Of a stretch of 8,783 bases of DNA, positions 1 through 5,110 are shown piece after piece; the first letter of the stretch is position 1; every line of letters begins with the position of its first letter. The position numbers and the translations under genes were made by a program. The stretch covers positions 1 to 8,783 of the forward strand of contig PCVB01000030.1 in assembly GCA_002787855.1 (NCBI GenBank). The letters run 5' to 3'. The DNA comes from Candidatus Zambryskibacteria bacterium CG11_big_fil_rev_8_21_14_0_20_42_18 (GTDB lineage Bacteria > Patescibacteriota > Minisyncoccia > Phycocordibacterales > Zambryskibacteraceae). The notes under the pieces are model-generated. The model saw only the letters and a program-made list of their open reading frames with translations, was not told where the DNA came from and ran no database searches.

Positions 1-180
1 GCAGTTATCTTCTGCTTCGCCACACTTGAGGCACTGGGCCTGTTGTTTCGCCTCAAAACGGCACTTCTGCCAGTGGGATGGGTCGAAAGAATTAGATGTA
101 ACAGCACACTTAGGGCATTTCCAATGCGGGGCATCCCCACCACACTTTCTACATTTATCGCTTCTAAAGATATGTTCCAT
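1..180 (-). CDS. Cys-rich zinc-ribbon-like protein, partial (N-terminal 60 residues)
   Basis: An open reading frame runs from an ATG at 178-180 leftward off the window edge, giving 60 visible residues without a stop. It contains three CxxC knuckles (C10/C13, C22/C25, C50/C53) plus single cysteines C40 and C60 and the motif HWKCPKC, with His19, His36 and several Trp and Lys residues. This spacing suggests at least two zinc-binding ribbons. I do not recognise a named family and cannot assign a function; nucleic-acid or protein binding would be typical of such folds but is only inference. The frame is closed by an in-frame TAA at 193-195, so this ATG is the only good start. There is no Shine-Dalgarno match, and a candidate extended -10 lies so close that the message could be leaderless or nearly so. 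The next gene upstream (265-585) is a second Cys-rich protein on the same strand, separated by a terminator, so the two are probably separate transcripts. Confidence 0.72.
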   Translation of the reverse strand, partial: MEHIFRSDKCRKCGGDAPHWKCPKCAVTSNSFDPSHWQKCRFEAKQQAQCLKCGEAEDNC

Positions 181-189
181 AATTATTTC

Positions 190-198
190 ATTTTACCA
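190..198 (-). promoter_or_regulatory. Candidate extended -10 promoter for the left-edge zinc-ribbon gene
   Basis: On the minus strand this reads TGG followed by TAAAAT, a five-of-six match to TATAAT preceded by the TGn extension. No convincing -35 lies 16-18 nt upstream. The expected start site falls near 183, leaving only a few nucleotides before the ATG at 180. The call rests on motif reading only. Confidence 0.35.
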
Positions 199-232
199 CG
201 TTATGTTAAGAATTATTATTTTGTACATTTTT

Positions 233-262
233 ATAAAAAAAAGCTCGAGAATCTTCGAGCTT
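233..262 (-). terminator. Intrinsic terminator of the 106-aa zinc-ribbon gene
   Basis: Bases 241-248 pair perfectly with 255-262 (AAGCTCGA with TCGAGCTT) around a 6-nt loop. Read on the minus strand the hairpin is followed by eight T residues and more AT-rich sequence. It begins three nucleotides after the TAG stop at 265-267, the usual place for a Rho-independent terminator. The plus-strand T run is only four bases long, so minus-strand use is favoured. Confidence 0.85.
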
Positions 263-264
263 TT

Positions 265-585
265 CTAGTGAATTGCGATTTTCCAAATGTTCACGCCACA
301 ATGTGGACAAAATGGGCACCCTCTGAGATGCTCAAGGATTTCCTCCTTGGTTTCGTGAGTAGCTTCACTGGTGGAGACCGTGTGGTATTCTGGACACTCG
401 CTATTTCTTACTTCTAGAATACTGCGAGTTCTGTATTCTTCTTCTAATGCATCTTCGGAAAATTCTGGATTTTCCGACCCACACTTCATACAGAATAATT
501 GAAATGGATCCAGTATGTTTCTGCACTCTAGGCATCGATGTTGACCTTCCAGAGCTTCGGTTAGGTGTTGTAGGTGACTCTTCAT
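265..585 (-). CDS. Small Cys-rich protein with double zinc-ribbon-like motifs, function unknown
   Basis: A complete 106-residue acidic protein. Residues 18-35 form a C-x2-C-x10-C-x2-C ribbon (C18, C21, C32, C35). A second cluster is made by C64 and the closely packed C90, C93 and C96 (CPFCPHC), possibly with His68 as a further ligand, so two metal sites are plausible. The stretch between them is rich in Glu and may be a helix or linker. There is no signal peptide or membrane segment, so it should be cytoplasmic. The start is well supported by AAGGAG placed 7 nt before the ATG, the best Shine-Dalgarno in the window, with a -35/-10 pair further upstream. A terminator follows directly, so this looks like a single-gene transcript. 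I do not recognise a named family. It sits next to another Cys-rich gene, but the two share no clear sequence beyond CxxC knuckles. Confidence 0.82.
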   Translation of the reverse strand: MKSHLQHLTEALEGQHRCLECRNILDPFQLFCMKCGSENPEFSEDALEEEYRTRSILEVRNSECPEYHTVSTSEATHETKEEILEHLRGCPFCPHCGVNIWKIAIH

Positions 586-592
586 CTCCCTT

Positions 593-598
593 CTCCTT
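593..598 (-). promoter_or_regulatory. Strong Shine-Dalgarno site for the 106-aa gene
   Basis: The minus strand reads AAGGAG, then 7 nt, then the ATG at 583-585. This fixes the start codon and is the only textbook ribosome binding site I see in the window. Confidence 0.8.
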
Positions 599-622
599 AA
601 TCCTTAAAGAAAATCTATTCTA

Positions 623-651
623 GATGTATCATTATTTTTTTAGTGTGTCAA
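623..651 (-). promoter_or_regulatory. Sigma70-type promoter for the 106-aa gene
   Basis: The minus strand has a perfect TTGACA (646-651), a 17-nt spacer, and TACATC (623-628) preceded by TGA, which fits an extended -10. The predicted start near 616 would leave a leader of about 30 nt carrying the Shine-Dalgarno. A second -10-like hexamer, TAGAAT at 617-622, has no suitable -35. The -35 lies only a few bases past the 3' end of tRNA-Glu. Confidence 0.6.
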
Positions 652-657
652 GTATTG

Positions 658-729
658 TGACCCTACCGGGAGTCGAACCCGGCTTCCAAGCTTGAAAAGC
701 TTGTGTCCTAACCGATAGACGATAGGGCC
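658..729 (-). tRNA. tRNA-Glu, anticodon TTC
   Basis: The minus-strand sequence folds into a full cloverleaf. The 7-bp acceptor stem pairs GGCCCTA with TAGGGTC. The anticodon stem pairs CAAGC with GCTTG around loop TTTTCAA, giving anticodon TTC. The T arm is CCGGG-TTCGACT-CCCGG. The discriminator is A at 658 and no CCA is encoded, so a CCA-adding enzyme is needed. It lies 23 nt downstream of tRNA-Ser on the same strand and is probably cotranscribed with it. Confidence 0.95.
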
Positions 730-752
730 TAGTTTTTTGTTTTTTGTGTGGG

Positions 753-839
753 CGGAGGCGAGAGGATTTGAACCTCTGAGACCCTTGCGAGTCTGCCGGT
801 TTTCGAAACCGGTGCCTTCAACCGCTCAGCCACGCCTCC
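753..839 (-). tRNA. tRNA-Ser, anticodon CGA
   Basis: An 87-nt class II tRNA. The acceptor pairs GGAGGCG (833-839) with CGCCTCC (754-760), with G discriminator at 753 as expected for Ser. The anticodon stem CCGGT/ACCGG encloses loop TTCGAAA, giving anticodon CGA, which reads UCG codons. A long variable arm pairs across AGACTCGCAAGGGTCT, and the T loop is TTCAAAT. No CCA is encoded (the next bases are CCC). It is first in the Ser-Glu pair. Confidence 0.95.
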
Positions 840-854
840 ATGGGGAGTCAGCCT

Positions 855-883
855 ATACTAGCAAATTTAGGTAAAAATGTTAA
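855..883 (-). promoter_or_regulatory. Promoter of the tRNA-Ser/tRNA-Glu unit
   Basis: On the minus strand, TTAACA (878-883) is followed by a 17-nt spacer and TAGTAT (855-860), with TGC just before the hexamer, an extended -10 arrangement. The predicted start near 848 is about 9 nt before the tRNA-Ser 5' end, which suits a tRNA promoter. Confidence 0.55.
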
Positions 884-886
884 GAT
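878..886 (+). promoter_or_regulatory. Candidate plus-strand extended -10 for the tRNA-like copy, tRNA-Val and glmS
   Basis: The plus strand reads TGT then TAAGAT (881-886), a TGn extended -10 with four of six hexamer matches and no good -35. A start would fall near 893, just before the tRNA-like copy at 899. It overlaps the -35 of the oppositely directed tRNA-Ser promoter, so the two could interfere. This is motif reading only. Confidence 0.3.
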
Positions 887-898
887 TTTTTCGGTTAC

Positions 899-959
899 GC
901 GCGGTTAGCTCAGCTTGCCCCGCCTGATATAGGCGGGGTGAAGTAGAGCAAGGAATCGC
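899..959 (+). pseudogene. Truncated tRNA-Val-like copy with a palindrome in its D-loop
   Basis: Bases 899-913 are identical to the first 15 nt of the intact tRNA-Val (963-977), and 944-950 repeat its TAGAGCA after the D-loop. The D-stem GCTC (908-911) with GAGC (946-949) is therefore kept. Bases 955-959 (ATCGC) match the 3' acceptor strand and can pair with 901-905, five of the seven acceptor pairs. The anticodon, variable and T arms are missing. The D-loop is replaced by about 30 nt holding a strong GC-rich hairpin. It cannot be a working tRNA. It is best read as a decayed tandem copy invaded by a palindromic repeat, though a retained role as a structured leader of the tRNA-Val/glmS transcript cannot be excluded. 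Confidence 0.7.
918..938. repeat. GC-rich palindrome, REP-like
   Basis: CCCCGCCT (918-925) pairs perfectly with AGGCGGGG (931-938) around loop GATAT. The flanking CTT (914-916) and AAG (941-943) can extend the stem beyond a small internal loop. The arm AGGCGGG recurs at 6649-6655, where it is again part of an 8-bp palindrome, so both appear to belong to one dispersed family. There is no T run, so an intrinsic terminator is unlikely. Confidence 0.65.
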
Positions 960-962
960 AGA

Positions 963-1038
963 GCGCGGTTAGCTCAGTTGGTAGAGCATCCCCTTGACGT
1001 GGGGAGGGTCACAGGTTCGAGTCCTGTATCGCGCACCA
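963..1038 (+). tRNA. tRNA-Val, anticodon GAC, with encoded CCA
   Basis: A complete cloverleaf. The acceptor pairs GCGCGGT (963-969) with ATCGCGC (1028-1034), including one G-U pair. The anticodon stem TCCCC/GGGGA encloses loop TTGACGT, giving anticodon GAC. The T arm contains GGTTCGAGTCC. The discriminator A1035 is followed by CCA at 1036-1038, unlike the two minus-strand tRNAs, which lack it. It lies 39 nt upstream of the glmS start and shares its first 15 nt with the decayed copy at 899. Confidence 0.97.
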
Positions 1039-1077
1039 ATTAAAGAAACTTTAAGAGTGTTACACTTGTTATAAGTT

Positions 1078-2898
1078 ATGTGTGGCATAGTTGGCTATAT
1101 TGGAAAAGAGGAGGCACTACCCGTTTTGATAAACGGTCTTAAAGCCCTTGAGTATCGTGGCTATGATTCTGCCGGCGTGGCTATATTGGTAGATGGGGAA
1201 ATAAAAGTTAAAAAAAGTGTCGGGCAAGTAAAGGTATTAGAAAAAGATTTAGAGCATGAGAAATTTTTAGGCCACTTAGGTATAGGTCACACACGTTGGG
1301 CCACTCACGGGGCTCCTACCGAATCGAATGCTCACCCTCACACGGATTGTTCCGGTCGGATAAGTGTGGTTCATAACGGCATTATCGAAAACTATAAGGA
1401 GCTCAAAAAATATTTAGAGACAGCAGGCCACAAATTCACCTCGGAAACGGATACAGAAGTTGTGCCACATCTGATAGAGAATTTTTTAAAACAGGGCAAC
1501 AATTTTGATACGGCACTTATTGATACTCTCAAAATGGTTAAGGGAGCCTATGCTCTTGCTATCATTGATAGGGATAATCCTGAAACTTTGTATGCCACCA
1601 AACTATCTAGTCCGCTAGTCGTCGGCGCAGGAGTCGGTGAAAACTTTTTAGCATCGGACCCCTCTGCTTTAATAGGGAAGACGAAGAAGGTTATATATCT
1701 AAAGGATGGAGAAATAGCTAAAATAAATTCTAGAGATATTAGGGTTATAAATCTGGAGAAGGAAGTGTCACCGTTTGAGATTATCCAACTTGAGTGGAAT
1801 TTGGAACAAGCGCAGAAAGGGGATTATCCTCACTTCATGCTCAAAGAGATTTTTGAAGGACCTGAAGTGGTTCGAGCTACGTTTCGAGGTCGAGTAAGGA
1901 GCAGTAAGAATTTAGTAAAACTTGGTGGATTAGAACAAGTTAGAGAAAGATTAAAAGAAGTAAAAAGAATTATTATTTTGGCCTGTGGCACCTCGTATTA
2001 CGCGGGTCTTATCGGCGAGTATCTATTTGAAGAGATTACCAAACTTCCTACTGAAGTGCACTTCGCTTCTGAATTTCGTTACCGCGATGAACCGTTTGAT
2101 GAAGGGACTGCGGTTATAGTGATTTCTCAATCAGGAGAAACTGCCGATACTCTAGCAGTACTTGAGAAGGCTAAGAAACAAGATCTTCTAACTCTAGGTA
2201 TCGTCAACACGGTTGGCTCCACTATTGCCAGAGAAACAGACGCAGGTGTTTATAATCATGCCGGGCCTGAAATAGGTGTAGCCTCGACAAAAGCTTTCCT
2301 CTCTCAACTTACTGTTTTAATTATGATGGCCATCTATCTTTCTAAAGATAAATCATCGACTAAGGTCATATTAAAAGAACTTGAAGATATCCCTGCGAAA
2401 ATAGAAAAAATTCTTGCTCAATCAGACAATATTAAAAAACTAGCAGAGAAATGCAGGGGTTATGACAACTTCCTTTTCCTAGGCCGTCGCTATAATTATC
2501 CTGTCGCTCTAGAAGGGGCGCTTAAGCTAAAAGAAATTTCTTATATACACGCAGAAGGCTATGGAGCGGGGGAGATGAAGCATGGACCAATTGCGATGAT
2601 TAGTGAAGATTTTCCAACTATGGCCATCATTCCCCAAAACAGTGTTTCAGATAAAATGCTTTCAAATATTGAAGAAATCAAGGCAAGGAAAGGGCCGGTA
2701 TTTGTAATAGCTACAGAAGGGGACGAGAGGAGTGCATCACTTGCTAACGAGGTGATATATGTTCCTAAAACGCTGGAGCCCTTTGAGCCACTTTTGACAA
2801 TTGTGCCCCTGCAACTCTTTGCTTACTACGTCGGTACGAACAAAGGGTTTGATGTCGATAAACCAAGAAACTTAGCCAAATCTGTGACAGTGGAGTGA
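1078..2898 (+). CDS. glmS: Glutamine-fructose-6-phosphate aminotransferase (isomerizing)
   Basis: Makes glucosamine-6-phosphate from fructose-6-phosphate and glutamine, the entry step to UDP-GlcNAc for peptidoglycan and surface glycans, in the cytoplasm. The 606-residue protein has full family length. Its N-terminal class II glutamine amidotransferase domain (about 1-230) starts MCGIVGYIG, so Cys2 becomes the N-terminal nucleophile. HTRWATHG at 71-78 and HNGIIEN at 99-105 line the glutaminase site. Two SIS domains follow: the first with ACGTS at 302-306 and SQSGETADT at 350-358, the second with EGALKLKEISYIHAEG at 479-494 and KHGPIA at 501-506. The C-terminus KPRNLAKSVTVE matches the family's hallmark tail. 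No catalytic residue appears lost. There is no clear Shine-Dalgarno, and the 39-nt gap to tRNA-Val has no room for a glmS ribozyme; cotranscription with the tRNA is possible. The gene ends 4 nt from the convergent trxB. Confidence 0.98.
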   Translation: MCGIVGYIGKEEALPVLINGLKALEYRGYDSAGVAILVDGEIKVKKSVGQVKVLEKDLEHEKFLGHLGIGHTRWATHGAPTESNAHPHTDCSGRISVVHNGIIENYKELKKYLETAGHKFTSETDTEVVPHLIENFLKQGNNFDTALIDTLKMVKGAYALAIIDRDNPETLYATKLSSPLVVGAGVGENFLASDPSALIGKTKKVIYLKDGEIAKINSRDIRVINLEKEVSPFEIIQLEWNLEQAQKGDYPHFMLKEIFEGPEVVRATFRGRVRSSKNLVKLGGLEQVRERLKEVKRIIILACGTSYYAGLIGEYLFEEITKLPTEVHFASEFRYRDEPFDEGTAVIVISQSGETADTLAVLEKAKKQDLLTLGIVNTVGSTIARETDAGVYNHAGPEIGVASTKAFLSQLTVLIMMAIYLSKDKSSTKVILKELEDIPAKIEKILAQSDNIKKLAEKCRGYDNFLFLGRRYNYPVALEGALKLKEISYIHAEGYGAGEMKHGPIAMISEDFPTMAIIPQNSVSDKMLSNIEEIKARKGPVFVIATEGDERSASLANEVIYVPKTLEPFEPLLTIVPLQLFAYYVGTNKGFDVDKPRNLAKSVTVE

Positions 2899-2902
2899 CG
2901 GA

Positions 2903-3817
2903 CTACTTCGCGTGTAGGTAAAGGTAGATATCTTCAAGAGCCTTAACGGCGTCGCCGGCGGCGATGTTATTTTGATGATAGAGCCCATCTGTGGAGTCAC
3001 CAGCAGCCCAGAGGCCATTTACATCAGTACGTTGGGTTCTTGGGTCAACGGGAATTTGTCCAAAAGTATTTAAAGGAACTATATCTTTAACAAAGTTAGT
3101 GGTGGGTATAAGACCAATTTCTACAAAAATACCTGTAACAGGGAGTTCTTTTTTGACACCAGCTTTTTCATAAACTAATGAGCTTATAAATTTATCACCC
3201 TTTATTTCTATAGGCGAAGAATTTTTAATAATTTTCATATTTGGATGAGCAAGAAGTTTCTCAACTGTTACTTCGTCGGCCTTAAGTGTGTCGCTTCTAT
3301 TTAAGAGAGTAACTGACTTTGCATAGGCAAGTAATTGCGCTGCTGTTTCAAAGGCGGCGTTACCACCTCCGATAACGGCGACATCTTGGTCAGCAAAGAG
3401 TGGTCCATCACAAGAAGCGCAGTAACTAATACCTTTATTTTCAAATTCTTGGGCTCCGGGGACATCAAGCTTTTTTCTCGTGCTTCCAGTGGTGACTAGC
3501 ACCGTCTTGGTTGTATAAGAATTAGTAGTTGTTTCAACTACAAAATTTTCGCCAGATTTCAGTACTCCTGCAACCCTGTCACCGGTTTTGATTTCTACTG
3601 TTCCATCAGTATGCGAACGCAGGTGTTCTTCAAGAGCTTTGCCAAAGTCTACGCCTGAAATGCTTTTGACCCCAATCCAGTTTTCGATATTCAGAGACTC
3701 GGTACTCTGACCTCCGAAAGATTCTGTAATTAAAAGAGTTTTGAGTCTTTTGCGCGTGGCATAAACCCCCGCGGCGACACCAGCCGGACCACCGCCAATA
3801 ATAATTAGATCAAACAT
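2903..3817 (-). CDS. trxB: Thioredoxin reductase-like FAD/NAD(P)-dependent oxidoreductase
   Basis: Passes electrons from a pyridine nucleotide through FAD and a redox-active dithiol to thioredoxin or a similar partner. The 304 residues match the low-molecular-weight thioredoxin reductase family. The FAD-binding motif IIIGGGPAG lies at 5-13 and FGGQ at 34-37. The redox pair is C133-A-S-C136 followed by DGP. The second Rossmann motif VIGGGNAAFE is at 148-157, and a C-terminal FAD motif, AAGDSTDGLYHQ, at 271-282. The usual NADPH-phosphate motif HRRxxxR reads N-R-S-D-T-L-K at 173-179, missing key arginines and resembling the AhpF pattern (MKAD), so NADH or relaxed specificity is possible. It is last in the division operon, 9 nt after the ftsZ stop, with only a weak ribosome site and no visible terminator before the convergent glmS. 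Confidence 0.93.
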   Translation of the reverse strand: MFDLIIIGGGPAGVAAGVYATRKRLKTLLITESFGGQSTESLNIENWIGVKSISGVDFGKALEEHLRSHTDGTVEIKTGDRVAGVLKSGENFVVETTTNSYTTKTVLVTTGSTRKKLDVPGAQEFENKGISYCASCDGPLFADQDVAVIGGGNAAFETAAQLLAYAKSVTLLNRSDTLKADEVTVEKLLAHPNMKIIKNSSPIEIKGDKFISSLVYEKAGVKKELPVTGIFVEIGLIPTTNFVKDIVPLNTFGQIPVDPRTQRTDVNGLWAAGDSTDGLYHQNNIAAGDAVKALEDIYLYLHAK

Positions 3818-3826
3818 TCACTTATT

Positions 3827-5020
3827 CTACTTCAATTTTGAGCGTCTGAGAAATGCCGGCACTGCGCTCCAGTCGTCGTCACTGTCTTCTATAGGGGGTG
3901 GGGGCGTTTGTTTGATTTCTCCTTTCTTCTCAACAGTTACTACGGGTGACTTAGGGGCATCCTTATGTATCTGGGGTGCAGTATTAAAGATTTTTCCCTT
4001 GGTTACAGAAGAATCATCATCATTACTGAAACCCTGAAAGAGTGATGCAGATTTCTTAGAAAAGTTTTCAGAGAAATTGGAAGCAATGACGGTAATTTTT
4101 ATTTCACCCTTTTTGAGTTGGTCGCTACGGACAGTGCCGAAAATAATTTTAGCGTTAGGGTCTACTGATTCGGTAATCACCTTAGCGGCATCTTGAATTT
4201 CAAACATAGTAATATCATCTCCGCCGGCAATCGAGAACAATACACCCTTAGCGCCATTGATAGACAGTTCAAGCAGGGGGGAACTGATAGCGGCCTTGGC
4301 TGCGTCGACCGCGCGATTTTCTCCGGACGCTGAACCAATACCCATAAGAGCCGCTCCGGCATTTTCCATAACCGAGCGGATATCTGCGAAGTCTATGTTA
4401 ATGACGCCTGGAGTAGTAATAATATCTGAAATGCCCTCAACCGCTTCCTTTAAAATATTGTCGCAGATGGCAAAAGCGTTCTTAGCGGTCACATCTTTTT
4501 CTACTGTTTGGAGTAAGCGGTCATTGGGGATAACTATAAGAGCATCAACAGCTTGTTTAAGCTCTTCAATAGCTACATCTGCTATTTTCATTCTCTGCGA
4601 ACCCTCAAAAAAGAAAGGTTTTGTGACGACCGCTACCGTAAGACATCCATTCTCTTTAGCAGTGCGGGCGATGACTGGAGCGGCTCCGGAACCAGTACCT
4701 CCTCCCATACCTCCGGCGATAAAGACCATATCTGCTCCCTTAAGCGCCTCCTGCATCTCTTCTTTGGTTTCCTCAATGGCGCGTTTACCAAGCTCGGGAT
4801 TCATGCCTGTACCGAGTCCGCGAGTTAGGTTTTTACCTATATGAATCTTCTTTTTAGCCAAAGAATAATGAAGATCTTGCACGTCTGTGTTGGCGGTGAT
4901 GAAATCAACCCCCTTAACCTTGGAGTTGATCATGTGATTTACTGTGTTTTTCCCTGAACCACCAATACCGATAACTTTGATACGGGCGAATGATTCTACT
5001 TCTGGTTTAACTTGTGGCAT
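3827..5020 (-). CDS. ftsZ: Cell division GTPase FtsZ
   Basis: The tubulin homologue that polymerises with GTP into the midcell Z-ring. Its 397 residues are of normal length. The N-terminal nucleotide loop IKVIGIGGSGKN (14-25) differs from the usual GGGGSN/GGGGGN. The tubulin signature GGMGGGTGSGAAP is at 103-115, and TKPFFFEG and IPNDRLL follow as in the family. The T7 synergy loop NIDFAD (208-213) keeps the catalytic acid residues. After about residue 328 comes a poorly conserved, charged and Pro-rich linker of roughly 55-60 residues, then the conserved C-terminal peptide DWSAVPAFLRR (383-393) that binds FtsA, so membrane attachment through the neighbouring ftsA product is expected. The start codon follows AAAGAGC, a weak ribosome site. 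The 90-nt gap to ftsA leaves room for a separate promoter. Confidence 0.98.
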   Translation of the reverse strand: MPQVKPEVESFARIKVIGIGGSGKNTVNHMINSKVKGVDFITANTDVQDLHYSLAKKKIHIGKNLTRGLGTGMNPELGKRAIEETKEEMQEALKGADMVFIAGGMGGGTGSGAAPVIARTAKENGCLTVAVVTKPFFFEGSQRMKIADVAIEELKQAVDALIVIPNDRLLQTVEKDVTAKNAFAICDNILKEAVEGISDIITTPGVINIDFADIRSVMENAGAALMGIGSASGENRAVDAAKAAISSPLLELSINGAKGVLFSIAGGDDITMFEIQDAAKVITESVDPNAKIIFGTVRSDQLKKGEIKITVIASNFSENFSKKSASLFQGFSNDDDSSVTKGKIFNTAPQIHKDAPKSPVVTVEKKGEIKQTPPPPIEDSDDDWSAVPAFLRRSKLK

Positions 5021-5048
5021 GCTCTTTAATTAAATTTTAGATGGGCTC

Positions 5049-5057
5049 ATCTTACCA
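5049..5057 (-). promoter_or_regulatory. Candidate extended -10 promoter for ftsZ-trxB in the ftsA-ftsZ gap
   Basis: The 90-nt gap 5021-5110 holds no gene. On the minus strand it contains TGG followed by TAAGAT (5049-5054), a TGn extended -10. The best -35-like sequence, TTGCTT at 5075-5080, has a 20-nt spacer, which is too long. A start near 5042 would give a leader of about 20 nt. Extra transcription of ftsZ over ftsA is biologically sensible, but the motif is weak. Confidence 0.3.
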
Positions 5058-5110
5058 AAGGCCAGAGAAAAGGAAAGCAATTGACTAATTAGAAAGATCG
5101 TTTCCTCATT

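Noticed and set aside
43..417. Plus-strand open frame of 124 codons across the left zinc-ribbon genes
   Set aside because: It crosses the terminator and two better-supported minus-strand genes with CxxC motifs; its protein has no sensible features.
918..938. Palindrome as an intrinsic terminator ahead of tRNA-Val
   Set aside because: The stem is strong but no T run follows on either strand.
899..1038. A single tRNA with an intron or giant D-loop
   Set aside because: The copy at 963-1038 is complete by itself, while the first copy lacks anticodon and T arms, so they are two units and not one interrupted gene.
1039..1077. glmS ribozyme upstream of glmS
   Set aside because: Only 39 nt separate tRNA-Val from the start codon, far too short for the ribozyme, and no conserved core was seen.
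4257..4844. Long plus-strand open frame of 195 codons antisense to ftsZ
   Set aside because: ftsZ is unmistakable on the other strand, the frame has a Ser/Pro/Ile-rich composition typical of antisense reading, and it has no ribosome site or recognisable motif.
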